The translations under genes were made by a program, and so were the position numbers. This document shows positions 31,381 through 42,211 of a stretch of 64,000 bases of DNA, piece after piece. The notes beneath the pieces are model-generated. The model was not told the origin of the DNA, did no database searches, and was given only the letters and a program-made list of their open reading frames with translations. Source of the DNA: a virus; IMG/VR virus record IMGVR_UViG_3300030380_005901, positions 95,563 through 159,562 of that record; one strand, given 5' to 3'. Position 1 is the stretch's first letter. Every line of letters begins with the position of its first letter.

Positions 31381-32193
31381 TTATTCTAAACAATCAATTA
31401 TTAGTTGATCATCTTGATCCCATTCATTATCTCCCACTACCGTAACATTACCTTCATATTCATTAGTTTCATATATTTGTGTTATAAACGCAGTATTATA
31501 AGTTGTTATATTTGTTGCAGTTGCATTTTCTCTACATTTTTTATACTTTTCTTTTAAAACATTTAAATATTGTAATAAACTATTATATTCAGAGTTTGAC
31601 GTACAACCACTACTAACACTATTATTTTCTAAATTAATTAACTGTTGTTGTATCATTTCTATTTCAACACTTAAAGAATAACAATCATTTTTAGAATCTA
31701 CAAAATTCTGTTGTGATAATTTTTCTTTTTCTGCTAACTCAATACACTCACTATTTTTTACTACTAATTCTTCTTTTAATTTATTAATTTGATTATTTAA
31801 ATCTTTTTCACTTTTATTTATTACACTTAGTTGTGTTTGTAAATTATTTAACTGGTTTGTTAAATTATTTATAATTGTACTATTTCCTGTATTAGGATTG
31901 TCGTTAACATTGTCACCTACATTTGGTGTCTTTCCGTCACCTGACGAAGGTAATCTATATTCATCGTTTGGTGTTTTACCTTCGGGTGTCATAGGATTTT
32001 TACCTATATTAGGATTCTTACTAGTATTAGGATTCTTACTAGTATTAGGATTCTTACTAGTATTAGGATTCTTACTAGTGGGGGGATTCTTACTAGTAGA
32101 AGGATTAAAAGGGTTAGTAGACAAAGGTGGACTAACACTTTTGTTACTATTACTTTTACTACTAATTACTTTTATTTTAGATGATTTTCCCAT
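31381..32193 (-). CDS. Repeat and coiled-coil structural protein
   Basis: A 270-residue protein. Residues 1-35 are basic and Ser-rich. Residues about 32-67 are tandem T-S-K-N-P-N hexapeptides, followed by a Gly/Asn/Pro-rich linker. A coiled coil spans about 110-215, and a short globular C-terminus ends QLIIDCLE. The long flexible linker plus coiled coil suggests a trimeric spacer or whisker-like element, comparable in design to T4 fibritin though without recognisable homology. It lies directly after the giant tail gene in the same operon. Confidence 0.6.
   Translation of the reverse strand: MGKSSKIKVISSKSNSNKSVSPPLSTNPFNPSTSKNPPTSKNPNTSKNPNTSKNPNTSKNPNIGKNPMTPEGKTPNDEYRLPSSGDGKTPNVGDNVNDNPNTGNSTIINNLTNQLNNLQTQLSVINKSEKDLNNQINKLKEELVVKNSECIELAEKEKLSQQNFVDSKNDCYSLSVEIEMIQQQLINLENNSVSSGCTSNSEYNSLLQYLNVLKEKYKKCRENATATNITTYNTAFITQIYETNEYEGNVTVVGDNEWDQDDQLIIDCLE
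31993..32100 (-). repeat. 18-bp coding tandem repeats (TSKNPN)
   Basis: About six 18-base units. The middle three or four are identical (plus strand AGGATTCTTACTAGTATT) and the outer ones degenerate. They are in frame within the 270-residue protein gene. The near-perfect identity implies recent expansion or slippage. Confidence 0.9.
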
Positions 32194-32204
32194 TTTTATT
32201 TTTT

Positions 32205-35200
32205 TTAACTTCTACTACTTCTACTATTTTTTTTATTACTACTTTGTTTATTTCTTTTTTGTCTTGCTTGTGTTGCTTTTTGTTTTTGTTCCTGATTAAG
32301 TTTATTTTTTATACTTTCACTTTGTTTTTCTTTTTTATTTGTTTGTTCTTCTTTTCTTTTATTTTCTTTCTGTTCTTTCTTTTGTTTTGTAGGAATATTT
32401 TTTGCTTTTTGGTTATTTAAATCATTTTTTACTGTACTTATTGCTAATTCTGTAGAATTTTTTTGTTGTTTTAATATATTTAATTGTTCCTCTAAGTTTG
32501 TTATTTGATTCTGAATTAATATTTTTTCTTCTTCACATAATTTACTAGATTCTGGTAAACACCCACCACCTAAACAAATATCCTCTACAGATATTTCTAC
32601 GCTTTGTTGTCCTATAGAATCTTGTGTTACACCACTTACTTTACAATTATCATTAACATCCATATAATTTAAGACATATTTTTTATATACAAATTTATTA
32701 TTATCAAAAATCGTATTTCTATAAACTTTACCAGAATTATCACAACCTTCCATAATTGTTGTTGATGGTATCACTTGTTCTATTAATTCTAACCAGTAAT
32801 CACCTATTAGATCCATAAATTGGAAAAGATTATTATATGTTAGTTTTCCACTGTGTTGTTCACCACAACCATTAGCTCGTAAATAAAGTTCGTAAAATAA
32901 TTTCAATGTAGGATAACCACTAATTGTTTGTCTGTTTTGTGCGTTAATCAAATTACTTTGTACCATTTCGTCAAACACCTCTTTTACTTTAATTTTAGAT
33001 GGGGGTTGTTCTAAGAAATCCAATGGGTTAACACATATTGTTTTGTCTACTACTTCACAAGTTACCCCACTACTATTTCCACTAAATGAAGAATGAGTGG
33101 TATTACCACAATGTGTACAATCTCCTTCATCATTTAAATCTATCCAAGTACATCCGCTGATTGAATTATTCCATATATAATTTTTATCTAAGTTAAGTCC
33201 GTTTTTACCACTACTTGTTAGTATAGTATTTAGATTTGTACAACACTCAGAAGTCATACCAGAAGTTTGGTTGAATGTTTGTGCAGACACACCATTAATA
33301 ATTTCTATTATTTCTCCACCACTATAAGGTGTTGTACCGCTATATACATACAAACCAAATAACGAAATAGTTCCATCCCCTTCTTCTACAATTAATCTCT
33401 GATCACTATTTAAAGTTTTTCTATCCCCAATAACCAATGTTTGTGTGTTACAATCATTATCCACTATATAAAGTTCTTCGATACTACCACCCTTTTCAAT
33501 TAAATCCCAATATCCTGCACTTAGTGATGAAGGATAATCTGCAGTTAATATATAATAATTTTCTTTTATGTCTTCTACAATATTCTCTAATGACCTATTA
33601 TAAATCTTACAATCACTTAACATACTACCTACTGAAGTAGTAGATAATGTTAATTCATAATTTTGTGTTGATTCACCAGTGTATGTAAATACACCCTCGT
33701 AGGTAACACTCTCACCACTACTACAAGACGATGGACACTCATCACAATTAATATTTTTCCAAAAATTGTAAACATCACATTCAATAGATTTAGACGGATC
33801 TATCTGAAATGCTGCAGACTTAGAATTTATAATTAAGTCAGAGTGATTGAAATCGTATTCCGTATATCTATATTCTAAATTTTGCCATAACCTATTTTGT
33901 GTAGTTATTTCTAATGGTGTTGCACATGTAACTTCATTTTCTACACACTTACCGTCAGGTAAATTTTTAACTGGTTTTATACTATCCCCAACATATACCC
34001 AAGACTTTCTATTATCTATAGTACAATTTAATTTAGGTAAACCATCACCCTGTGTATTATAAAATGGAAATATATCGTAAGTTTTATAATTTATTTGTAT
34101 ATTATCAATTAATAAACATACATCACACTCGTAGTTTTCTAACATTAACGATAAAAAGAATTGTTTATCTGGATATGCACCATTTAAATTATCTAATACG
34201 TCTTGTGGTATTTTTAATTCAAAGTTTTGCCATTTAGGCTCAAATATAGCATTTAACCCACTATAACCTTGTTCTGACAATGCCACAGTTATTGAATCTT
34301 CTAATAAATTACTATTATAATCTGAACCACCTATTACAACACCACTATAATTTTGTGGATTAAACCTCCATATTGGATTAGTATTTGACATAATTGGTAA
34401 TGTTGTCAAATTACTTACTACCTCGTTTTCTGGTATAGAACCTATAGTATTATTATCTACTTCTAAATTAAAACTTAATGTAAGTTCATCCATATATTCA
34501 AACGAAGTTGCCATTTTATCTTTAACAAATTCTAAATATTGATTGTATCTTGTTGTATACCAATCTTGATATAATACCTCCGTATCATAATATATGTCAT
34601 TTCTAGTTTTAGTTAAACTTCTAAGTAGTTCTTGAACCTCTTCTAAAGTTTCTTTACAACATTTGTTTTGAGTGGTATTACGTAATTGATTTTCTAAATT
34701 ATTTTTTACAGTTTTAATATCTTTTATAATCTCTTCTTTTTCTTTTTGTTCTTTTTTGTACTCTTCATTTATCTTTAACCTGTTTTTTTGTATTGTACCT
34801 AATTCTTCTTCAAGTTCTAGTTTTTTAATTTTTAATTTATTTGAGACGGCTTTTTGTGTACTTAATACTCTATTAACTTCTACTTTTTGTGGTGCAGTTA
34901 AATCAGTAGTATTACCCTTTCTTATCGTTGTACTATCAACATTTAATATTTTTGAAACTATATCAACATTTTTCTTAATATCGTTTTCTTGTTCTTTAGT
35001 TGATCTTAAAATATCATTTTCTTCATTTATATCTTCACAGAAAATAGTACTTTGTAATTCATTTAATTTATCTAAGGTTATATCATATTCACTATTAAGT
35101 CTATTTTTTGTTACTATATCGTTATTAGCTTCAGCCTTACTTAATTCATCACTAATTACATTACTTTTAACACAGTTTTGGAATAATTCTTGATATTTTT

Positions 35201-38200
35201 TCAACTCTTTACCTAATTCCATTTTTTTATTAGATAAACAAGTGTTGTATGCAGTAAATACAACATCTGGATTGTCAGATACATTGTTGGTTTGATTTCT
35301 ACAAAATTCTTCTATATTAAAATTTTCTATAATTTTAATTTGATCTTGATAAAGATTACAATCTATCTTCGGTAAATTTTCTTCTTTTACTGAATCTATT
35401 GCCGTAGTTACTTCTACAATATCATTTATTTGTTTATCAAGGTCTCTTACTTCTCTCTTTTTTAGTGAATGTTTAGTTTCTAAATCTACAATACTTTTCT
35501 TAAACTCTTTTTCTTTTTTATTTTTTTCTACTTCTTCAGATATTTGTTCTTTATCTGTTTCTACAATAAGATTACTCATTCTTAGGTTAGCATCGTTACA
35601 TATTGTTAATTCCGCCTCCATTAATTTTAATTGGTTGATTAATTTCCAATATTGTTTTAATACTTCACTATATGAACCTATTAATTGAGGGGTTAATAAC
35701 GCACATACATTAGGGGTAGTTATAATTTGTTCGAAATCATCACAATAATTTTCACCTCTAAATGTTACATAATCAACACAAGATTCATCCATAATATTAC
35801 TTACTAATTGATTGTCATCTAGAAGGTTTTTAATAATATTTTTAAAATCATCGTCTACCCAACTTGAAACATTACCATTTACATTAATTGCATTAACATT
35901 ACTCGCAAATTCTTCTTTAATTCTTCCCACATTTTCTTCATTCACTTTACCCCAATTAGAAATAGGTACTAATGTACCACCATACGCACTACAACATTCA
36001 TCTGATTCAGTAACAGTTTTTTGAAGTCCTGGTGTTTGCCATACTTGTATATTATTACTGTCCCAATACGGTATTAAATTAGGTATTCCATCTTTATCTG
36101 GCTTAGTTAAATCTAATGTTTCACCTTCCAACGGTACAATATCGGTATCGATATGAAGAATATTATCTTTTAATGTGTTTTTAATTTGTTCACCTTCAGT
36201 AAACACTATAAAGTTTCTACAATCTAAATTATATATACTGTTAGTATATAAATCTAATGGTATCGGACATGAATCTATACCCGCACACGCAATTAAGGAT
36301 TCCGCATTATATTTAATCATATAATCAAATTTAATGGTTACTTCATTGCTTTCATTATTGGTGGGTAAAAAGAACCCATCACTACCATTACTACCTAAAA
36401 TTAGTTTAACATCTTGTGTGTCTTCACAAGATATATGAGATTTGTCTACACAAGAATCTATAATAGAACCATTTGTGAAGTTGTTTGGTTCACCGTTATA
36501 AGGTACTAACTGATTAGTTTCAGGATTTATCTGAAATTGCCCAAAACCATAACCTTTACCTAAACAACATTCTTTATATAAATCTGCCCCACTATCTTTA
36601 GTGGCGTTCCAATCCAATGTAGTCTTACTATCTTCAACAGATACAAATGTTATTCTACCATATTGGTCAATATTATCAAGTTTCCATTTAGTAATATCTT
36701 GAAAGTCTGGATTACCAAAAGGAGAACCAAAGTCAGTATTTACTTCACCATCTTTACCTCCTATGTTACCTTTACTATAAACTCCTTTAGTATTAGACAT
36801 TACAGTAATAGTGTCTCCTTTACTTTTTACTGCATTTAAATTAGTTCCTTCTTCATACTTAGTATAACCTTTACTAGTGGCTGGTTTAATTGTTCTAGTA
36901 TTCTTTAACTCATTTTTTTGTTTTTGAGTATTTAATTCAATTTTCCTTTGTTCTAAATTTATTCTTTCTAAACGTAATTTAGATTTTTCTTTACCAGTTA
37001 TAGTCCTACTATTATCAATCTTTTTAGTAACTTCTCTTTGTTGTTTTTCAACCTTTTTTATTTCTTTTTCAATACTTTTTTGAGGGTTATTTAATTCACT
37101 TTTACCTCCCTTTGAGGGTTTAGTAATTGTTGGGGAAGTATTAGGTCTTCTACCATCAGTGTCATATATTGGTTCTGTTGGTTGTGGATCTGGCATCTCA
37201 TAATCATCTTGATCTATAAAATCACCATTTTTATCTCTACAATAAACTACGGTTGTAATAGTGCCATCTTCATTTCTTTTATTTACATAATAATGATCAA
37301 AACCATAATATGCACAACATTCTACCGTAGAATCATAAGTAGTATTAGTACCATCACAATCCACAGGAGTAAAATATTTTTCAAAGTTAGTAACCGGTTG
37401 TGCGTTTCTTACGGCTTCCACATATTTTTCTAATGATAATTGAGGATTATTTACTACCTCACTACTATAAAGTTTTTCATAATTAGGGAAAACAGTACCA
37501 TTAAGTTTTTTTATGTAATTAATTGCACTTAAACCCTTAAATGATAAAGTAATGCCTGCAACATTTGAAATATATCCCACAGGATTAGTGTCTTTATCAT
37601 AAATAACAAATTCTGCAATCTTATCTCCTATCTTAGTCGAAAATCCGTCTAATTCGGACTCGTCTTCAATAAAACCAAAAAACTTTTCTCCCTCTTCAGT
37701 TAACTGAAAACAACCCGATATTTCAAATTCATTACAACCAGTATTAGTACTAATTTGTGTTAAAATTTCTTTCCTAACTTTAGTAGTACAATCGGTTAAA
37801 AATTTAATTCTTTCTTCTTCACTTCTAAAAGTTTTACTTTTGGCTTCATTCAAACACTTTTCTTCATATTGTGGAAGTGATGTGTTATCAGGTTTAATTC
37901 GTATTATATTATCAGGAACAACATTTAATCCTTCTAATTGCCATAAAATTGCTTCTCCCGTATTTTCTATTGGTATACCGGGACAAGGAGGTTCTGTTGC
38001 ACAAAAGAATGATTCTTCATTTTGTTGATTAGTGTATGTAAAATATTGTCCTCCTGCTGCTACACAACACTGAGGAAACTCATCAAAATTAACTTGTGTA
38101 CCTTTTTCATCAGTAAAATAAATAATACCATTATCTTCTACCATAGTGTAAAAATCACAAGGATTTTCAATTACTTTAATAGCATCACAATCCGTATTTA

Positions 38201-40502
38201 TACAAATTTCTAACGCCTCATTATTATTACCATTCCTACTATTTATCTCTCTATTTAAATTATTTTTAGCAATGATATAATTTTGTTGTACTCTAAACCA
38301 TTCAGGTGAATATATTAATTCACATTTTTCTTTTATATCCTCAACCCATTGGTCATATTCTAGTTTTGCATTGTTACATAAATCTTGAAATAATGTTGTA
38401 CCACCCGAAACAGGTGGGGAAGTGACTACTGAAAATTCTATGTCTAATCCTTCAGTAATAATTTGATTGTTTAGTGGGTTAATTGGTGTAATATATAAAA
38501 TGTCCCCATCAGATGTTCCATTTATAAAACCATCGTTATAATTTAAAAATTGATTTTGATATATAGTATTCCCAGTTAAAGTTATAAAATCACTTTTTAT
38601 TTGATTAGGATAAATAGATGTGATAAATTGATTCATATAAAATGAACCTCCATCATATTTACCTTGATGTGGGTTATTACCTTCACGAATATCTATAGGT
38701 GGGTTCAATCCACCTGTTTCTCTATACCATCCACCTGCTTTTTGAAACCAAGTTGTATCAAATATAGGATTATTTTCACTATCAAAACCTATTATAACAT
38801 CTTCCCCATTTGGTATTGGAAGTGGATAACCATCACTATCAAAAGGTAAATCTTTTATGTCTGAACTTCCCGTATAAATGTATAACATACTTTGAAGTTG
38901 TGGAATATTAACAGGTTTATCTGCCACTACAATATATTCATTAAAATTAACTAATGACTCTGGTGCCCCTATAAATCTAAATAAAAATTCTATAGCTTTT
39001 CTAGCACCTTTACTTTTCCATAACCAAGCCACATTCAAAATTAATCTTCTATATAATTCAATATCTATTTCTTCTAAACTCATATTAGTAGAAGTACCAC
39101 TCATTAAACCTTTACCATTACTAGGTAAAATATTTTTTAGAATATTTACATCGGTTAAAAAATTAAAATCACCAAAACCTAACATATTAGCTAAATCTTT
39201 AACTAAACTATCAGGTGTATTATTATTTTTATTATAGGTAATAACATGTGAAAATTTTATCCCATCGATATATTTCTTTACCTCATCAAACTCAACACCA
39301 TATATCCTTAATAATTTATTTGCTTTAGCCCCATCTAATTCTAAATCTTCACTACCATCACCAGAAGGTAAAGTATCAAAACCAGTTATTACTTCAGCAG
39401 TATATTTTCTTTTTATTATATCAGTTTTAAACTTGTCTAAATTCTCACCAATATCTATTATTGTATTAAGATAAGTTATATATAAACCGTCAAATAAATT
39501 TAGATTATATCCATCATTTAATACTGGAAATGTAACTTTTTCTTCGCTAAATACTATTACCCCTTGTTCTGTTTCTTTAGGTGTCTTAAATGTGGCAGTA
39601 TAAATGGGATATACATTTCTATTAAGTAAATTTTTTTCTAAATCGTTTAATTGAGTAAAAAAATTTTCGCTTTTTATTTCATTAGGTTTTATAAAAAATG
39701 GTATAGAACCTTCTCCAATACTATTTAAAAAACTAAACTGAGAAAAGTTTAAACCAGTTATTTCAGGAAATGGATTACCTTCCACCACAAATTCAACTAA
39801 GCTATTAGTAACGGTTGTAGCAGGAGTGAAATTTATTATATTTTTACTAATACCATTGTGTTCTATAACATAATCTTTATAATTAATTGTAATATTTCTT
39901 AATGGATTTGATGTATCATCATCACTAACTCTTTTACTATCCGAAGTATATACTAAACCAAAAGGATTATTAAAATAATTTGTATTAACTGTAAATGTAG
40001 ATTCGTCCGCTAAACTATCATAAACGTATTTCGTTATATTGTTTCCACTAACCGAACCTATAACGTCTTCAACATATATTGCCGCAGGAAAATATTCTTT
40101 TATATGTTCTAAAGAAACACGTATTTTTTCTTCTACAGAACCATATAAAACATAAGTTAAAGGATTACTATCATCTAAATTTAAACCCGCTTTTTGGTTT
40201 TTTTGTATTAATAAACTATCACTTTGTCCATCGTCTAAATCATCTAAACTAAAAAAATCAGAATAACTACCTTGATTGTAAGTTTTATTTAACTTAGGAC
40301 TTAAATTAGTTGTAACTTTAAAATTACCCAACGTAAATAGGGGTGTTCCACCATCATTAACAATTTGATTACCCACTAAATCATCTGCAAAATTTCTATA
40401 TTCTATATTGTCTATAAAAAATTTTCTTTTAGCGTAACCAGGAACCTTAATAGTTCTATTAAAGTTATTGTTTTGATTATTATTTTGGTTGGTTGTTGGC
40501 AT
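32205..40502 (-). CDS. Giant tail/baseplate structural protein (2765 aa)
   Basis: The largest gene in the window. An Asn-rich N-terminus is followed by baseplate-like sequence. At about 480-525 a segment ELYRRLILNVAWLWKSKG, then ARKAIEFLFRFIGAP, resembles the helical motif of tail protein I and other baseplate proteins that contact fibres. The middle holds several cysteine-pair modules (QCCVAAGG about 810, ECCAYYG about 1060, ECCLGKG about 1310, ECCSAYGG about 1500), long coiled coils (about 1600-2000), beta-rich domains and another CC near 2420. It ends in a Lys/Gln/Ser-rich basic coiled-coil tail. It probably links baseplate and fibres. The exact counterpart in T4 cannot be named. Confidence 0.7.
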   Translation of the reverse strand: MPTTNQNNNQNNNFNRTIKVPGYAKRKFFIDNIEYRNFADDLVGNQIVNDGGTPLFTLGNFKVTTNLSPKLNKTYNQGSYSDFFSLDDLDDGQSDSLLIQKNQKAGLNLDDSNPLTYVLYGSVEEKIRVSLEHIKEYFPAAIYVEDVIGSVSGNNITKYVYDSLADESTFTVNTNYFNNPFGLVYTSDSKRVSDDDTSNPLRNITINYKDYVIEHNGISKNIINFTPATTVTNSLVEFVVEGNPFPEITGLNFSQFSFLNSIGEGSIPFFIKPNEIKSENFFTQLNDLEKNLLNRNVYPIYTATFKTPKETEQGVIVFSEEKVTFPVLNDGYNLNLFDGLYITYLNTIIDIGENLDKFKTDIIKRKYTAEVITGFDTLPSGDGSEDLELDGAKANKLLRIYGVEFDEVKKYIDGIKFSHVITYNKNNNTPDSLVKDLANMLGFGDFNFLTDVNILKNILPSNGKGLMSGTSTNMSLEEIDIELYRRLILNVAWLWKSKGARKAIEFLFRFIGAPESLVNFNEYIVVADKPVNIPQLQSMLYIYTGSSDIKDLPFDSDGYPLPIPNGEDVIIGFDSENNPIFDTTWFQKAGGWYRETGGLNPPIDIREGNNPHQGKYDGGSFYMNQFITSIYPNQIKSDFITLTGNTIYQNQFLNYNDGFINGTSDGDILYITPINPLNNQIITEGLDIEFSVVTSPPVSGGTTLFQDLCNNAKLEYDQWVEDIKEKCELIYSPEWFRVQQNYIIAKNNLNREINSRNGNNNEALEICINTDCDAIKVIENPCDFYTMVEDNGIIYFTDEKGTQVNFDEFPQCCVAAGGQYFTYTNQQNEESFFCATEPPCPGIPIENTGEAILWQLEGLNVVPDNIIRIKPDNTSLPQYEEKCLNEAKSKTFRSEEERIKFLTDCTTKVRKEILTQISTNTGCNEFEISGCFQLTEEGEKFFGFIEDESELDGFSTKIGDKIAEFVIYDKDTNPVGYISNVAGITLSFKGLSAINYIKKLNGTVFPNYEKLYSSEVVNNPQLSLEKYVEAVRNAQPVTNFEKYFTPVDCDGTNTTYDSTVECCAYYGFDHYYVNKRNEDGTITTVVYCRDKNGDFIDQDDYEMPDPQPTEPIYDTDGRRPNTSPTITKPSKGGKSELNNPQKSIEKEIKKVEKQQREVTKKIDNSRTITGKEKSKLRLERINLEQRKIELNTQKQKNELKNTRTIKPATSKGYTKYEEGTNLNAVKSKGDTITVMSNTKGVYSKGNIGGKDGEVNTDFGSPFGNPDFQDITKWKLDNIDQYGRITFVSVEDSKTTLDWNATKDSGADLYKECCLGKGYGFGQFQINPETNQLVPYNGEPNNFTNGSIIDSCVDKSHISCEDTQDVKLILGSNGSDGFFLPTNNESNEVTIKFDYMIKYNAESLIACAGIDSCPIPLDLYTNSIYNLDCRNFIVFTEGEQIKNTLKDNILHIDTDIVPLEGETLDLTKPDKDGIPNLIPYWDSNNIQVWQTPGLQKTVTESDECCSAYGGTLVPISNWGKVNEENVGRIKEEFASNVNAINVNGNVSSWVDDDFKNIIKNLLDDNQLVSNIMDESCVDYVTFRGENYCDDFEQIITTPNVCALLTPQLIGSYSEVLKQYWKLINQLKLMEAELTICNDANLRMSNLIVETDKEQISEEVEKNKKEKEFKKSIVDLETKHSLKKREVRDLDKQINDIVEVTTAIDSVKEENLPKIDCNLYQDQIKIIENFNIEEFCRNQTNNVSDNPDVVFTAYNTCLSNKKMELGKELKKYQELFQNCVKSNVISDELSKAEANNDIVTKNRLNSEYDITLDKLNELQSTIFCEDINEENDILRSTKEQENDIKKNVDIVSKILNVDSTTIRKGNTTDLTAPQKVEVNRVLSTQKAVSNKLKIKKLELEEELGTIQKNRLKINEEYKKEQKEKEEIIKDIKTVKNNLENQLRNTTQNKCCKETLEEVQELLRSLTKTRNDIYYDTEVLYQDWYTTRYNQYLEFVKDKMATSFEYMDELTLSFNLEVDNNTIGSIPENEVVSNLTTLPIMSNTNPIWRFNPQNYSGVVIGGSDYNSNLLEDSITVALSEQGYSGLNAIFEPKWQNFELKIPQDVLDNLNGAYPDKQFFLSLMLENYECDVCLLIDNIQINYKTYDIFPFYNTQGDGLPKLNCTIDNRKSWVYVGDSIKPVKNLPDGKCVENEVTCATPLEITTQNRLWQNLEYRYTEYDFNHSDLIINSKSAAFQIDPSKSIECDVYNFWKNINCDECPSSCSSGESVTYEGVFTYTGESTQNYELTLSTTSVGSMLSDCKIYNRSLENIVEDIKENYYILTADYPSSLSAGYWDLIEKGGSIEELYIVDNDCNTQTLVIGDRKTLNSDQRLIVEEGDGTISLFGLYVYSGTTPYSGGEIIEIINGVSAQTFNQTSGMTSECCTNLNTILTSSGKNGLNLDKNYIWNNSISGCTWIDLNDEGDCTHCGNTTHSSFSGNSSGVTCEVVDKTICVNPLDFLEQPPSKIKVKEVFDEMVQSNLINAQNRQTISGYPTLKLFYELYLRANGCGEQHSGKLTYNNLFQFMDLIGDYWLELIEQVIPSTTIMEGCDNSGKVYRNTIFDNNKFVYKKYVLNYMDVNDNCKVSGVTQDSIGQQSVEISVEDICLGGGCLPESSKLCEEEKILIQNQITNLEEQLNILKQQKNSTELAISTVKNDLNNQKAKNIPTKQKKEQKENKRKEEQTNKKEKQSESIKNKLNQEQKQKATQARQKRNKQSSNKKNSRSSRS

Positions 40503-40513
40503 TCATTTTATTA

Positions 40514-41428
40514 CTATACATCTGTTATTTCATCAAATTCCTTAGTGAAATCTGGTTTTTCCAATTCTTCCCTAACTTCATACAATGGTTTACCTGTGAA
40601 CTGATCTTTTATTTCAAATAATACATACTGTTTGTAAATTTCGTTATCATTGTTATATATTGTATAAATACCATCGTCTATAGATTTTGTTTGGTTACCA
40701 TATAAGGCATATGATAAAGTTTCATCATCATGTTCTACCATTTCTACTTCCACCATAATTGGGTTAAAAAAAGTATTAGTTATTATTATTGGTTGACCTG
40801 GCTCACCAATATATGGTAATATATTTGGTTTAATGGATGGTGCGGAAGAAGGAGTTAAAGTGCAAAATACTAAATCAGAACTATCATCAAAAGAGTATGA
40901 TGCTACTTGTGCCGATGCATTACTCACATTTTCTGCAACACTTAATACTCTATTATTTGATGTGACTACTCTATACAAATTTTGCATTTTTTTCTGTTCA
41001 CTATTAGTATTAGTTGATAGGTATTCCACTCTATATCCTACTAAATTTCCATTTTCGAATTTAACCTTATCTTCTCCGCTAATATTTGGATCGTTTAGTT
41101 GTAAAACAATTCCTATAATATCAGGACTACTTGATAAAACACCACATGCTTGTATTGTAGTTCTTATTTGTTTTGGTCTTATTATTATATTGTAAATACC
41201 TTTAGCTGCAAATTCATTTGTAGGTAATTTTAGAGTATACATACCACCTAAAATCTCTCCACTATCATTAGGGTTATTCGCAGGTATTAATACTTGTGTT
41301 GGATCTAAATTAATCAGTATACTTTCACTGCTATTTTCACCTCTATTGGGACTGTAAGAATATAAAATTTCTACGTCCTCTACCGATACATCTGCCGGTC
41401 TTATTGTTCCATAATTTCCTGTTGCCAT
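40514..41428 (-). CDS. Baseplate/tail structural protein
   Basis: A 304-residue, beta-rich protein. The N-terminus (NYGTIRPADVSVEDVEILY) and the segment IYNIIIRPKQIRTTI look like a conserved virion-protein core. A Pro-rich loop precedes EPGQPIIITNTFFNP, and the C-terminus is acidic and helical. It lies between the giant protein and three other unknown tail genes, all in one orientation with gaps of about 10 bases, which makes a structural role likely. No T4 homologue can be assigned by eye. Confidence 0.6.
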   Translation of the reverse strand: MATGNYGTIRPADVSVEDVEILYSYSPNRGENSSESILINLDPTQVLIPANNPNDSGEILGGMYTLKLPTNEFAAKGIYNIIIRPKQIRTTIQACGVLSSSPDIIGIVLQLNDPNISGEDKVKFENGNLVGYRVEYLSTNTNSEQKKMQNLYRVVTSNNRVLSVAENVSNASAQVASYSFDDSSDLVFCTLTPSSAPSIKPNILPYIGEPGQPIIITNTFFNPIMVEVEMVEHDDETLSYALYGNQTKSIDDGIYTIYNNDNEIYKQYVLFEIKDQFTGKPLYEVREELEKPDFTKEFDEITDV

Positions 41429-41440
41429 AATTTATTTTTT

Positions 41441-42211
41441 TTACGTTCTTATAAATCCTCCCCTATTAGTATCAATATCATTAGTTGTTTTTATTTCACC
41501 TAACAAAGCGTGTCTCTCAAAAATATCTGCCACACCTCTATTAATAAATACTTCACTATCAACTTCTGGTTTGAAAACCAACCCTAAATATTCTTCTTGT
41601 TTAGTTATTGCAGATAATGTTACTATATTGTCATTTATACTATTTAAATCTGTATAAAAATCTGTTTTCCTATATCTCTCTCTATTACCTTCCGAATTTA
41701 TTTTATCAACATACTCATTAAAAAAAGTAATATAATGTATCCCACTACTATTAATATTGTTAGATTCTGCATTTATAACATAGTGTATTTTTTCACTATC
41801 TTGATTAATTACCCCCGTAAAAATCAAATCAGAATTACCTGTCATATCTAAATCATTGACATAAATTGGTTTTCCTGTGTTTACATCTACTCTATATGAG
41901 GAAACATTTGCTATTTTACCGTCATCAGTTGTACCATTTATTCTTATAGATTCATTAATATAAAAACTAAGAGGTGCCGCAGGAAATCTACCATAAGTAA
42001 ACGAATTAAATTCACCTAAATTAGTAGGTCTTTCAGTTAAATATGGTAAAAGTGGGTTAAAAGAAAAATCAGTAAAAATTCCTTGATCTTCCATTTTTTG
42101 AGTTAAGTATACATTTACACATATATTATCATTTAATAATTTACCATAATTATCATTAGACTCTTTACTAACATAATTACTAATACATCTTTTTATTTTT
42201 ATTATTTCCAT
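41441..42211 (-). CDS. Baseplate/tail structural protein
   Basis: A 256-residue mixed protein with beta-strand character and no recognised domain. Its start shares a base with the stop of the 299-residue gene (TAATG), so the two products are probably made in fixed ratio. Its position inside the baseplate operon is the only evidence of function. Confidence 0.55.
   Translation of the reverse strand: MEIIKIKRCISNYVSKESNDNYGKLLNDNICVNVYLTQKMEDQGIFTDFSFNPLLPYLTERPTNLGEFNSFTYGRFPAAPLSFYINESIRINGTTDDGKIANVSSYRVDVNTGKPIYVNDLDMTGNSDLIFTGVINQDSEKIHYVINAESNNINSSGIHYITFFNEYVDKINSEGNRERYRKTDFYTDLNSINDNIVTLSAITKQEEYLGLVFKPEVDSEVFINRGVADIFERHALLGEIKTTNDIDTNRGGFIRT

Noticed and set aside
31993-32100. Short regular repeats that could suggest a CRISPR array
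   Set aside because: The period is 18 bases with no spacers, and the repeats are in frame inside a protein gene encoding TSKNPN.
34756-35193. 145-codon plus-strand ORF inside the giant tail gene
   Set aside because: It is antisense to coiled-coil coding sequence, is Ser/Leu/Phe-rich as expected of the complement of Lys/Glu-rich codons, and has no recognisable domain. Other plus-strand ORFs within tail genes were rejected for the same reason.
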